A stretch of 23,927 nt of DNA from DATLFQ01 sp035540915 (lineage in GTDB: Bacteria > Actinomycetota > Acidimicrobiia > Acidimicrobiales > GCA-2861595): NCBI GenBank assembly GCA_035540915.1, contig DATLFQ010000211.1, positions 1 through 23,927 of the forward strand. The letters are read 5' to 3'. A model generated the notes under the pieces. That model had not been told where the DNA came from. It saw nothing but the letters and a program-made list of their open reading frames with translations, and searched no databases. The translations under genes and the position numbers were made by a program. Shown piece by piece: positions 14,161 through 22,177 of the stretch; position 1 is the stretch's first letter; each line of letters starts with the position of its first letter.

Positions 14161-15123
14161 TCAGGCGGTTCCGGCGGCGGCCGTCGCCGCGGCAGCGGCC
14201 GCCTGGCGGAAGTGCTCGGCCGTGCGGGCCAGCCCGTCGCGCATCGACGTGACCGGCTCCCAGCCGAGGACCCGGCGGGCCAGGCCGATGTCGGGGCGGC
14301 GGCGGGTCGGGTCGTCCAGCGGCAGCGGCAGGTGGACGACCTCCGACGCCGAGCCGGTCACCTCCAGCACCAGCGCGGCCAGCTCCAGAAGGGTGCGCTC
14401 CTCGGGGTTGCCGAGGTTGACCGGGCCCACGTAATCGGAGTCGAGCAGGGCCAGGAAGCCGGTCACCTCGTCGTCGACGTAGCAGAAGCTGCGGGTCTGG
14501 CTGCCGTCCCCGTAGATGGTCAGCGGCTTGCCGGCCATCGCCTGGACCAGCAGGTTCGACACGGCCCGCCCGTCGGAGGGCCGCATCCGGGGCCCGAAGA
14601 CGTTGAAGATGCGGGCGATGCGAACATCCAGGCCGTGGGCGCGGTGGTAGGCCATCGTCATCGCCTCGGCGAAGCGCTTGGCCTCGTCGTAGACCCCCCG
14701 GGGGCCCACGGGGTTCACGTGCCCCCAGTAGTCCTCGGTCTGGGGATGCACCTCGGGATCGCCGTACACCTCGCTGGTCGAGGCCAGGAAGAAGCGGGCG
14801 CTCTTGTCCTTGGCCAGGCCGAGGAGGTTGTGCGTGCCGAGGGAGCCCACCTTCAGCGTCTGGATCGGCAGCTCCAGGTAGTCCTTGGGCGACGCCGGGC
14901 TGGCGAAGTGGAGCACCGCGTCCACCGGTCCCGGCACGTGGACGTAGGTGCTGACGTTGTGGCGCAGGAACGTGAAGCCGGGCGTCCCGAACAGGTGGGC
15001 CAGGTTCTCCAGCCGGCCGGTGACCAGGTTGTCGACCGCCACCACCTCGTCGCCGCGGCCCACGAGGCGGTCGCAGACGTGGGAGGCGAGGAACCCGGCC
15101 GCCCCGGTGACCACCGCTCTCAC
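14161..15123 (-). CDS. uxs: UDP-glucuronate decarboxylase (UDP-xylose synthase)
   Basis: A 320-residue extended SDR. TGAAGFLASHVCDRL (6-20) binds NAD. HFASPASPKDYLELPIQTLK and the active site ASTSEVYG (about 114-121) with Y145-x3-K149 (GVYDEAKR) are classic for UDP-xylose synthases, as is TEDYWGHVNPVGPR. RIFNVFGPRMRPSDGRAVSN also fits. It decarboxylates UDP-glucuronate, made by the adjacent Ugd, to UDP-xylose. The last about 20 residues are an Ala-rich tail beyond the family norm. Start GTG 15123 overlaps the ugd stop (GTGA), so the two are translationally coupled, matching consecutive pathway steps. Very sure of the family. Confidence 0.93.
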   Translation of the reverse strand: MRAVVTGAAGFLASHVCDRLVGRGDEVVAVDNLVTGRLENLAHLFGTPGFTFLRHNVSTYVHVPGPVDAVLHFASPASPKDYLELPIQTLKVGSLGTHNLLGLAKDKSARFFLASTSEVYGDPEVHPQTEDYWGHVNPVGPRGVYDEAKRFAEAMTMAYHRAHGLDVRIARIFNVFGPRMRPSDGRAVSNLLVQAMAGKPLTIYGDGSQTRSFCYVDDEVTGFLALLDSDYVGPVNLGNPEERTLLELAALVLEVTGSASEVVHLPLPLDDPTRRRPDIGLARRVLGWEPVTSMRDGLARTAEHFRQAAAAAATAAAGTA

Positions 15124-16391
15124 GGCCGGCCGACGCCCTCGTAGGCGAAACCCCTCTGGCGCACCGCCTCGCCGTCAAGCAGGTTGCGGGCATCGACGAT
15201 GGCCGGCGTGGCCATGGCCGCCTTGACCTTGTCGAGGTCCAGCCCCCGGAACTCGTCCCACTCCGTGAGGATCACCAGCACGTGGGCACCCTCGCACGCG
15301 GCGTAGGGGTCGTCGCAGCGCTCGACGTCGGGCACCGCGCCGGTGGCCGCCGGATCGAAGGCCCGGACCACCGCGCCGCGGCCCTGCAGCCGGCGGATCA
15401 CCTCCAGCGCCGGCGAGAAGCGCATGTCGTCGGTGCGGGCCTTGAAGGCGAGGCCCCACACGGCCACCACCCGGCCGTTGAGCGTGCCGCGCGCCAGCCG
15501 CAGCACCTTGGCCACCACCCGCTCGAACTGCTGCTCGTTCACCGCCACCACGCCCCGCAGGAGGCTGAAGTCGTAGCCGGCGTCGTCGCCGATGCGGATC
15601 AGGGCCCGGGTGTCCTTGGGCAGGCACGAACCCCCCCATCCCGGACCCGGCTTGAGGAACTCGAAGCCGATGCGGTGGTCGTGGCCCAGCCCCTGGACGA
15701 CGTCGGCGGCGTCGGCGCCGACCGCCTCGCACAGGTTGGCGATGGCGTTGACGAACGACACCTTGGTGGCCAGGAACGCATTCGCCGCGTACTTGATCGT
15801 CTCGGCCGACGCCGGGTCGGTGATGATCACGGGCGCCTCCAGACCCTCGAAGAGCGCCTGGACCCGCAGCGCCGCCTCCCGGTGGTCGGTCCCGATCACG
15901 ATGCGGTCGGGGTGCAGGCAGTCGTGGACCGCCGTGCCCTCCCGGAGGAACTCGGGGTTGGAGACCACGGCGACGTCGGACCGGCCGAGCGCCCGCTCGA
16001 CCACGCGGGTCGAGCCGACGGGCACCGTGGACTTGTTGATGACGACCGCGCCGGGGGCCAGGTACGGGCCCACCTCCCGGGCGGCGGCCTGGACGAAGGA
16101 CATGTCGGCCGCCCCGTCCTCGCTCTGGGGCGTCTGCACGCACAGGAAGACGAACTCCGCCTCGGGCACCGCGGCCGGCGCGCCGACCACGAACGAGAGC
16201 CGGTCCGCCTCCAGCCCCTCACGGACCAGTTCCTCGAGGCCGGCCTCGTAGATGGGGATCTCGCCCCGGCGCAGGCGCTCGATCTTCTCCTCGACGATGT
16301 CGGCGCACACCACGGTGTGCCCCAGCCGGGCCAGGGAGGCACCGGTGGTGAGCCCCACGTAGCTGGTGCCGATGACGGCGATCCTGGACAT
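15120..16391 (-). CDS. ugd: UDP-glucose 6-dehydrogenase
   Basis: 423 residues. The N-terminal Rossmann motif is IAVIGTSYVGLTTGASLA (4-21). INKSTVPVGSTR and NPEFLREGTAVHDCLHPDR follow, then AETIKYAANAFLATKVSFVN in the central helix. The catalytic Cys is at about 256 in GGSCLPKDTRAL, and the third domain has VWGLAFKARTDDMRFSPA. It oxidises UDP-glucose to UDP-glucuronate with two NAD+. ATG 16391 lies 3 bases after the rmlD stop, and a purine-rich GGAAAGGGA about 11 bases upstream can act as ribosome-binding site, one of the few clear ones here. It feeds the coupled UDP-xylose synthase. Confidence 0.96.
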   Translation of the reverse strand: MSRIAVIGTSYVGLTTGASLARLGHTVVCADIVEEKIERLRRGEIPIYEAGLEELVREGLEADRLSFVVGAPAAVPEAEFVFLCVQTPQSEDGAADMSFVQAAAREVGPYLAPGAVVINKSTVPVGSTRVVERALGRSDVAVVSNPEFLREGTAVHDCLHPDRIVIGTDHREAALRVQALFEGLEAPVIITDPASAETIKYAANAFLATKVSFVNAIANLCEAVGADAADVVQGLGHDHRIGFEFLKPGPGWGGSCLPKDTRALIRIGDDAGYDFSLLRGVVAVNEQQFERVVAKVLRLARGTLNGRVVAVWGLAFKARTDDMRFSPALEVIRRLQGRGAVVRAFDPAATGAVPDVERCDDPYAACEGAHVLVILTEWDEFRGLDLDKVKAAMATPAIVDARNLLDGEAVRQRGFAYEGVGRP

Positions 16392-16394
16392 GTC

Positions 16395-17240
16395 TCAGCG
16401 GTCCCTTTCCAGTTGCCTCACCAGCCGCTCCAGCGGCACGTGATAGTCGTCCAACAGCGGCAGGCCCGACAGGCGGAGGGCGGCGTTGTCGAGCACCGAC
16501 CAGGCCGGGCGGGGCGCGACACGGGGCGGGTCGAGTTCGGCGGTGGCGACGGGGCGCACCCGGTGCGGATCGAGCCCGGCCGCCACCAGGGTATCCCGGG
16601 CCAGGCCCCACCACGTGGTGACGCCCTGGTTGGTGACGTGGAAGAGCCCGGGCATCCGGGCCAGCACGAGCCGGCGGATCATGGCGGCCAGGTCGCCGGC
16701 GAACGTCGGGCAGCCGTGCTGGTCGTCGACCACCGCCAACTCCTCGCGCTCGCCCGCGGCCCGCAGGATGGCCTTCACGAAGTTCCGGCCGTGGTGCCCG
16801 TTGACCCAGGAGGTGCGCACGACGGTGTCGTCGGGCGACAGCGCCTGCTCGCCGCCCAGCTTGGAGCGCCCGTAGACCGACCGGGGCGCGGGCGGGTCCC
16901 ACTCGCTGTAGGGCCGGGTCTCGTCTCCGGCGAACACGTAGTCGGTGGACAGGTGGCACAGATGGGCGCCGGCGCGCCGGGCCGCCTCGGCGACGTGCCG
17001 GGCGCCCATGGCGTTGACGGCGAACGCCCGGTCCCGATCGCCCTCACACCCGTCCACGTCGGTCCAGGCGGCGGCGTGGACGACGGCGTCGGGCCGGACG
17101 CCTTCCACTGCGGTGAGGACCGCGTCGCGGTCGGTCACGTCCAGCGCGACCCGGTCGGCGGCCACCACGTCGTGGCCTTCGAAGGCGGCGACGACCTCCC
17201 GGCCGACCTGGCCGGCGGCACCGGTGACGAGCACGCGCAC
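16395..17240 (-). CDS. rmlD: dTDP-4-dehydrorhamnose reductase
   Basis: 281 residues. GAAGQVGREV (7-16) binds NAD(P)H. AAAWTDVDGCEGDRDRAFAV is the diagnostic RmlD segment. STDYVFAGDETRPYSEWDPP (98-117) and Y123-x3-K127 (YGRSK) complete the active site. It makes dTDP-L-rhamnose, the donor for the WbbL-like enzyme. Start GTG 17240 lies 7 bases after the rmlB stop, in the same operon. No rmlC (3,5-epimerase) is found between it and rmlA, although RmlD needs RmlC's product. Length fits the family, and no key residue is missing. Confidence 0.95.
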   Translation of the reverse strand: MRVLVTGAAGQVGREVVAAFEGHDVVAADRVALDVTDRDAVLTAVEGVRPDAVVHAAAWTDVDGCEGDRDRAFAVNAMGARHVAEAARRAGAHLCHLSTDYVFAGDETRPYSEWDPPAPRSVYGRSKLGGEQALSPDDTVVRTSWVNGHHGRNFVKAILRAAGEREELAVVDDQHGCPTFAGDLAAMIRRLVLARMPGLFHVTNQGVTTWWGLARDTLVAAGLDPHRVRPVATAELDPPRVAPRPAWSVLDNAALRLSGLPLLDDYHVPLERLVRQLERDR

Positions 17241-17247
17241 GAGACGG

Positions 17248-18270
17248 CTAGGAGGCGGCGGCCGCCGGGGCGGCCCACGAACGTTCCTCGACCACCGGCG
17301 CCCGCTCGCGCAGCGGCTCCCACCAGGCGCGGTTGGCCGCGTACCAGGCGATCGTCTCTGCCACCCCGTCGTCGAACGGGACGGCCGGCGCCCACCCCAG
17401 GTCGGCCCGGATCTTCGACGAGTCCAGCAGGTAGCGGCGGTCGTGGCCCGGGCGGTCGGGAACGATGGTCTTCAGGCTGGCCGGCTTGCCCAGCGCGGCG
17501 AGGACCAGATTGGCCAGCTGCTCGATGTCCTTCTCGACGCCGGTGCCGACGTGGTAGGTCTCACCGGCGCGGCCGCGGCGCAGCACGGCGTCGATGGCCG
17601 TGCAGTGGTCGAGGACGTGGATCCACTCACGGCGGTTGCCGGTGGACGCGTACAGCGGCAGGGGCCGGTCGTCGAGGGCGTAGGTGGCGAACAGGGGCAG
17701 CACCTTCTCGGGGAACTGGTACGGGCCGTAGTTGTTGGCGCAGTTGGTGATCGACACCGGCAGGCCGAATGTCTCCCAGTACGCCCGTACGGCGTGGTCG
17801 GCCCCTGCCTTCGACGCGTTGTAGGGCGTGCGGGGCCGGTAGGGCGACGACTCGGTGAACGCCTCGGGCGAGTCCAGGGAGAGGTCGCCGTAGACCTCGC
17901 AGGTCGACACGTGGTGGAACCGCTCGACGCCGACCCGCCGGGCCGCCTCCAGCAGCGTCTGGGTGCCCAGCACGTTCGTCCGGAAGAAGCGGCCCGGCTC
18001 CAGGACGGCGTAGCTGTTGTGGGACTCGGCCGCGAAGTTCACCACCGTGGAGATGTCGTGGTCCTCGAGGGCTGCAGTGGCTGCTGCCAGGTCGCCGATG
18101 TCGGCGTGGACGAACGGCACGCGGTCCCCGAGCCCGGCCAGGCTGGCCCGGTTCCCGGCGTAGGTGAGGGCGTCGTAGACGACCACGACGTCGCCCGGAT
18201 GGGCCCCGGTCCAGTACCGGACGAAGTTGGCGCCGATGAACCCGGCTCCGCCGGTGACCAGGAGGTTCAC
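17248..18270 (-). CDS. rmlB: RmlB-like dTDP-glucose 4,6-dehydratase, atypical active site
   Basis: 340 residues. TGGAGFIGANFV (6-17) binds NAD. Y150-x3-K154 (PYNASKAGADH) and NCANNYGPYQFPEK, RRYLLDSSKIRADLGW and the length all point to RmlB. Two usual RmlB signatures are altered. The catalytic Thr-Asp-Glu reads Thr-Cys-Glu (VSTCEVYGD, 123-125), and the usual AESHVDRS reads AESHNSYA. The general-base Glu, Tyr and Lys are kept. In known RmlB the Asp is the acid in dehydration, so the mechanism or substrate may differ; GDP-mannose dehydratases and UXS enzymes work without that Asp. The default role is dTDP-glucose to dTDP-4-keto-6-deoxyglucose. GTG 18270 has a TACGCT box 8 bases upstream. Confidence 0.88.
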   Translation of the reverse strand: MNLLVTGGAGFIGANFVRYWTGAHPGDVVVVYDALTYAGNRASLAGLGDRVPFVHADIGDLAAATAALEDHDISTVVNFAAESHNSYAVLEPGRFFRTNVLGTQTLLEAARRVGVERFHHVSTCEVYGDLSLDSPEAFTESSPYRPRTPYNASKAGADHAVRAYWETFGLPVSITNCANNYGPYQFPEKVLPLFATYALDDRPLPLYASTGNRREWIHVLDHCTAIDAVLRRGRAGETYHVGTGVEKDIEQLANLVLAALGKPASLKTIVPDRPGHDRRYLLDSSKIRADLGWAPAVPFDDGVAETIAWYAANRAWWEPLRERAPVVEERSWAAPAAAAS

Positions 18271-18278
18271 GACGGTCC

Positions 18279-18284
18279 AGCGTA
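18279..18284 (-). promoter_or_regulatory. Candidate -10 box of a leaderless promoter for rmlB
   Basis: TACGCT on the minus strand ends 8 bases before GTG 18270. The same hexamer precedes pabB. It could restart transcription downstream of the broken cupin gene. Confidence 0.4.
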
Positions 18285-18303
18285 CCGGCTGCGCCCCGCT
18301 CTC

Positions 18304-18674
18304 CTACGTGGCGTCGGGGTCCCGGTGGGCGGTGTCCGGCGAGAACGCCGGCAGGCAGATCGAGATGTACCGGGCGCCGTCGGGCCCGGGGGTGCTGTAG
18401 CGCACCCACTCCCCCGGCCGGGTGTGGAGGCCTGGCCGGCGGTGGCCTCGATGCGCCCGCCCTCGTGCTCGACGACGACGGTGCCGTCGAGCACCACCGT
18501 GAACTCGTCGAACTCCGGCCGCTGCCCCGGCTCCGACCACCCCGGTGGGCTCGTCATGTGGGCGACGCTCACCTCCTGGTGCTGGTCGCTGGCGCGGCCG
18601 GTGTACTCCTCGATCGTCTTGGGCGGCGTCCCCACCGCGGCGACGGTGGTCGGAGCCTCGATGAGCCTGGGCAT
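18304..18674 (-). pseudogene. Cupin-domain protein gene with a one-base frameshift
   Basis: From ATG 18674 the frame reads MPRLIEAPTTVAAVGTPPKT, later PPGWSEPGQRPEFDEFTVVL, then DGTVVVEHEGGRIEATAGQA, a small cupin_2 barrel. After GQA (about 18426-18431) the frame turns into unrelated Arg/Pro/Thr-rich sequence. A neighbouring frame carries the natural continuation HTRPGEWVRYSTPGPDGARY and ends in PAFSPDTAHRDPDAT at 18304. One missing base restores a protein of about 123 residues. This is either a recent pseudogene or an assembly or sequencing error. It sits between rmlA and rmlB, where rmlC might be expected, but it is too short and of the wrong motif type for RmlC. The metal ligands of the first cupin motif are not classical. 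Function unknown; a sugar-binding or isomerase role is a guess. Confidence 0.75.
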
Positions 18675-18736
18675 GGCTCAGCTTCTCATGGCGGCGGGCT
18701 GCCTCGTCGTCAGCCGGCTCAGTGGGTGGCCGCGAG

Positions 18737-19480
18737 TCAAACTCGGTTTGCGCCGTGCGTGCGCACGAAGTCGTTGACGGCGTAGTAACCGTCGATCGAC
18801 TCGCCCGCGTCGCCCCAGAAACCCGCGAGAACCTCCCACTGCATGAGGCCCTCGCCGACGAACCAGTTGTTGACATCGGTGATCTCGAGCTCGCCCCGCC
18901 CGGACGGCTCCAGCGTGGGGATGACGTCGAACACCCGGTTGTCGTAGAAGTAGATCCCCGTCACCGCGTAGGGACTCGGTGGGTCCTCCGGCTTCTCCAC
19001 GATTCGCCGGATGCGGTTCTGGTCGTCGAACTCAGGGACGCCGAGCTGGCACAGGTGGGCGGCTTCTTCGACCCGAGAGAGCAGGATCCGAGCCCCCTTC
19101 TCCTGGGCCAGGAAATGTGACACGGCGGGCGCCAGCGACCGCTCGACGATGTTGTCCGCCAGCATGACCAGCAGCGAGTCGTCGTCGACGAAGCGACGGG
19201 CCAGGCCCAGGGCCTCGGCAATGCCGCCGGGGCGCTCCTGATAGGCGTACACGAGGCGGTCTATGCCGTGCTCGTGCCCGCTGCCGAGCAGGCGCAGGAA
19301 TTCGCCGGCGTGCGTTCCTCCGGTGACGACCATGATCTCGGCGACCCCCGCCTTCACCATGGCCTCGATGGAGTAGCTCACCATGGGCCGGTCGTAGATC
19401 GGCAGCAGGTGCTTGTTGGTGATGCGGGTCAGTGGGAACAGCCGGCTACCGCTCCCGCCGGCGAGGATGACACCCTTCAC
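18737..19480 (-). CDS. rmlA: Glucose-1-phosphate thymidylyltransferase (short RmlA type)
   Basis: 247 residues. MKGVILAGGSGSRLFPLTRI (1-20) is the nucleotide-binding signature. NKHLLPIYDRPMVSYSIEAM, ERPGGIAEAL, VMLADNIVE, RIVEKPEDPPSPYAVTGIYF and RGELEITDVNNWF follow the RmlA order. At 247 residues it is the short form, lacking the C-terminal helices of the roughly 290-residue RmlA. It makes dTDP-glucose, the first step to dTDP-rhamnose. Start GTG 19480 has a clear promoter: a -35-like TCGACC, 16 bases, TATGGT, then 6 bases to the GTG, so the mRNA is probably leaderless. It is the first gene of the long minus-strand sugar operon. Confidence 0.92.
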   Translation of the reverse strand: MKGVILAGGSGSRLFPLTRITNKHLLPIYDRPMVSYSIEAMVKAGVAEIMVVTGGTHAGEFLRLLGSGHEHGIDRLVYAYQERPGGIAEALGLARRFVDDDSLLVMLADNIVERSLAPAVSHFLAQEKGARILLSRVEEAAHLCQLGVPEFDDQNRIRRIVEKPEDPPSPYAVTGIYFYDNRVFDVIPTLEPSGRGELEITDVNNWFVGEGLMQWEVLAGFWGDAGESIDGYYAVNDFVRTHGANRV

Positions 19481-19486
19481 AGGCCG

Positions 19487-19514
19487 ACCATACCGTCACG
19501 GACGAGGTGGTCGA
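19487..19514 (-). promoter_or_regulatory. Promoter of the rml/ugd/wbbL operon (leaderless)
   Basis: On the minus strand: TCGACC (19514-19509, four matches to TTGACA), a 16-base spacer, TATGGT (19492-19487), and 6 bases to GTG 19480. This is the best-formed promoter in the window. Transcription would start at the GTG itself. Confidence 0.55.
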
Positions 19515-19587
19515 CGGGCGCTGGGAACTCGGCACCTCCTCCGCCGCCACGACCGGCGACCAGCGGTTCGAGAGTCCCGCCGGACGC

Positions 19588-21111
19588 TCAACACGACGGC
19601 ACGGGCGGCTCGGCCGGCTCCGGCGCGGCCGGTCCCGGGGGTGCCGGTGCCGCAGTGGTCGGCGCGGCCGCCGGCGCCCCGGCCGCCGGCGGCAGGATGC
19701 CCCGGAAGCGAGTCCCGGTGGTCAGCACCAGGTCGCCGCCCCGGAGCGAGGGCTCCTCGCGCAGGTCGGCCCCGCCGTCCACGTAGGCCCGGAGCAGCTC
19801 GGCCTTCTCCTTCTGGCCGGGCGCGTACTGCACGACAGTGGCCGCCCGGCCGACCGCGTCGGCGTTGCCGGTGCCGGCCACGCCGAAGTTGGCCTCCCGC
19901 AACGCTGCGGCGGCCGACGCCGCCTGGCCGTTAATCCCGGTGCCGTTGAGGACGAGGACGCGGACGCTGCCCGGCACCACCTCGGGGCGCTCCCCGCCGG
20001 TCGCCGACGAGCGGCCGCTGAAGCGGTCGATCACCGCGGCCGCGTCCGGCTGCTTGAGGCGCAGGCGGGCGCCGGCCGGCACCGTGGGCAGGCTCAAGAT
20101 CTCCACCGCGTCGGGCTCGAGCGACCGGAACCGGCCGGCCAGCCGGCGGATGTCCTTGGTGGAGAACGCCGAGTCGAGCGTGACGTTCTTGACGGCGGTG
20201 GAGATGAGCGAGTTCAAGGTCAGCGGGTTGCGCCCCTGGCGCGACGCCGTGCGCAGCACCTCGCGGATGAAGTCCTGCTGGCGCTCGATGCGGCCGATGT
20301 CGGCCGTCGGGTCGGCCCGCCACTTGCCATCCTCCAGCGACTGGTACTCGCGGCTGCGCACGTAGGCCAGGGCGGCCTCGCCGTCCAGCTCGGTGCACCC
20401 CGCCATGGTGACGTTGAGCCCGGTCTGGCGATCCCGGGCCGGCGCCGGGAAGTAGAAGTCGACGCCGCCCAACGCGTCGACCACGCCGCGGAAGCCGTTG
20501 AAGTCGACCTGTGCGTAGTGGTCGATCTCGATGCCGAGCGACTGCCGGATGGTGGCGATCAGCACCTCGGGGCCCTCTTCGAAGGCCCGGTTGATCTGCT
20601 TGGGATCGGGGTCGCCGCTGCCGGCGATGGGGACCAGCAGGTCGCGCGGGATCGACAGCATGGCGGCCCGCTCGGCGGCCGGGTCGACGTGGACGACGAT
20701 GATGGTGTCGCTGCGCTGGCCGCCCACCTGCCGGGACGAGCCGAACTGCTCGATCTCCTCGTCGGAGATGTCGGTGCGGCTGTCGGAGCCCACCAGCAGG
20801 ACGTTCATGGGCAGCCCGGGGTCGTCGTCGCCGCAGTTGCGCAGCACGTCACAGGCGAAGGGGATCTTCTCGACCCGGCCGAACTGCCAGCGGATGTACG
20901 CGTATGCGCCGGCCGTCACGATCAGGCAAAGCGCAACGAAGATGTTGGCGCCGATGAGCAGGCGCCGTGGCCAGCGCCGCGCCGATGCCGCCCCGCGGCG
21001 CCCGGACAACGGCGGCGCGGTACTGGCCACCGCCGCTCGCGGCGGCGGTGGCCGCCGGGGGCCCGGCGCGCCCCGGCGGGGGCCGGGCTCGTCTTCGTAG
21101 CGCACCGGCAC
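19588..21111 (-). CDS. lcp: LCP (LytR-CpsA-Psr) family envelope ligase with LytR_C domain
   Basis: About 507 residues. A Pro/Arg-rich cytoplasmic tail (1-50) is followed by one transmembrane helix (about 51-71, LLIGANIFVALCLIVTAGAY). The extracellular LCP domain starts at MNVLLVGSDSR (about 102-112), with catalytic or lipid-phosphate contacts in GQRSDTIIVVHVD (R133, D135) and AMLSIPRDLLV (R156, D157), and later AYVRSREYQSLEDG. A C-terminal LytR_C domain (VRVLVLNGTGINGQAA, about 385-475) and an Ala/Pro tail complete it. LCP enzymes transfer lipid-linked glycans to peptidoglycan, which fits the surrounding glycan genes. In mycobacteria lcp1 (Rv3267) attaches arabinogalactan and lies beside rmlD and wbbL. 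Start GTG 21111 (or 21105) has no clear ribosome-binding site or -10 box. The gene is divergent from pabB. Confidence 0.93.
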   Translation of the reverse strand: MPVRYEDEPGPRRGAPGPRRPPPPRAAVASTAPPLSGRRGAASARRWPRRLLIGANIFVALCLIVTAGAYAYIRWQFGRVEKIPFACDVLRNCGDDDPGLPMNVLLVGSDSRTDISDEEIEQFGSSRQVGGQRSDTIIVVHVDPAAERAAMLSIPRDLLVPIAGSGDPDPKQINRAFEEGPEVLIATIRQSLGIEIDHYAQVDFNGFRGVVDALGGVDFYFPAPARDRQTGLNVTMAGCTELDGEAALAYVRSREYQSLEDGKWRADPTADIGRIERQQDFIREVLRTASRQGRNPLTLNSLISTAVKNVTLDSAFSTKDIRRLAGRFRSLEPDAVEILSLPTVPAGARLRLKQPDAAAVIDRFSGRSSATGGERPEVVPGSVRVLVLNGTGINGQAASAAAALREANFGVAGTGNADAVGRAATVVQYAPGQKEKAELLRAYVDGGADLREEPSLRGGDLVLTTGTRFRGILPPAAGAPAAAPTTAAPAPPGPAAPEPAEPPVPSC

Positions 21112-21153
21112 AGTCTCGCCGAACGGGCTCCGGCTCCAGCGGCAGGGCCCTCC

Positions 21154-21159
21154 TACGCT
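21154..21159 (+). promoter_or_regulatory. Candidate -10 box of a leaderless promoter for pabB
   Basis: TACGCT ends 6 bases before GTG 21166; GGCTCC lies 16 bases upstream as a weak -35. No Shine-Dalgarno precedes the start. Confidence 0.45.
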
Positions 21160-21165
21160 TGAGCC

Positions 21166-22167
21166 GTGCCTGCCCGGTCGCCCCTCGCCGTCGTCGGCGG
21201 CCGCCTGGCCACCGGGCTGGTCGACCTGACCGACGACCTCTCCGCCCTGGACGGTGGAGGGTTCTGGGCCGTCGTCGTCACCTTCGAGGGCCGGGCGACC
21301 TGCGCCCGCTTCTCCCGCGTCCGGCCGGCCCGGCCGTGGCCGGGACCGCGCTGGCAGGGGCCGCCCGCCACCTCGTGGCGCACCAGCCTCGACCACCGGC
21401 GGTTCTGCGAGGCGGTGCGATCGGTCCGCCGGGCCATCGGCGACGGCGACGTGTACCAGGTGAACCTCACCCGGCGGCTGTCGGCGCCCGCGCCGGCCGA
21501 TGCCGACGTGGCTGCGCTCGGCGCCGCCCTGGCGGCCGGCAACCCGGCGCCGTACTCGGCGGTGGTTCGGCTGCCCGAGGCCGGCCTGCAGGTGGCGTCG
21601 GCGTCGCCGGAGTGCTTCCTGCGCCGGCGGGGACGGGAGGTGGAGAGCCGGCCCATCAAGGGCACCGCCGGGTCGGCCGGGGGCTTCCTCGGCAAGGACC
21701 GGGCCGAGAACGTCATGATCGTGGACCTGGTGCGCAACGACCTCGGGCGGGTGTGCGAATACGGGTCGGTGGAGGTGCCCGCGCTGTGCGCCGTGGAGCG
21801 GCACCCCGGCCTGTTCCACCTCGTGTCCACGGTGCGCGGTCGCCTGCGGCCGTCGGTCGGCTGGGCCGAGCTGCTGGCGGCCACGTTCCCGCCCGGCTCG
21901 GTGACGGGCGCCCCCAAGCTCGCCGCGCTGGACCACATCGCCAAGCTGGAGCCGGTGTCCCGGGGTCCGTACTGCGGCGCCGTCGGCTGGGTCGACGGCG
22001 ACGCCTGCGAGGGGGAGCTCAACGTCGCCATCCGCACCTTCTGGCTGGAGGGCGGCGAGCTGCACCTCGGCACCGGCGGCGGCGTCACCTGGGGGTCCAC
22101 ACCTGAGGGCGAGTGGGAGGAGACCGAGCTGAAGGCGAGGCGCCTGCTGTCGGTCGTGTCGGCATGA
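21166..22167 (+). CDS. pabB: Aminodeoxychorismate synthase component I
   Basis: 333 residues of the chorismate-binding family. GDVYQVNLTRRL (94-105), SASPECFLRR, SRPIKGTAG (161-169) with the Lys of PIKGT that marks aminodeoxychorismate synthase, VDLVRNDLGRVC (186-197), HLVSTVRG and PGSVTGAPK (243-251) are all present. It converts chorismate with ammonia to 4-amino-4-deoxychorismate; the glutaminase subunit PabA is not in the window. It is shorter than the roughly 450 residues of E. coli PabB because the N-terminal subdomain is reduced to about 75 residues. An anthranilate or isochorismate synthase is less likely because pabC follows 10 bases later. GTG 21166 is supported by the leaderless -10 box. 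Confidence 0.9.
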   Translation: MPARSPLAVVGGRLATGLVDLTDDLSALDGGGFWAVVVTFEGRATCARFSRVRPARPWPGPRWQGPPATSWRTSLDHRRFCEAVRSVRRAIGDGDVYQVNLTRRLSAPAPADADVAALGAALAAGNPAPYSAVVRLPEAGLQVASASPECFLRRRGREVESRPIKGTAGSAGGFLGKDRAENVMIVDLVRNDLGRVCEYGSVEVPALCAVERHPGLFHLVSTVRGRLRPSVGWAELLAATFPPGSVTGAPKLAALDHIAKLEPVSRGPYCGAVGWVDGDACEGELNVAIRTFWLEGGELHLGTGGGVTWGSTPEGEWEETELKARRLLSVVSA

Positions 22168-22177
22168 GCAGGCACCG

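Noticed and set aside
19481..19587. Gap after the LCP gene as a fourth copy of the 3'-end element
   Set aside because: It contains CGAACCGC and a GGCGG that could pair, but the remaining sequence does not align with the three clear copies.
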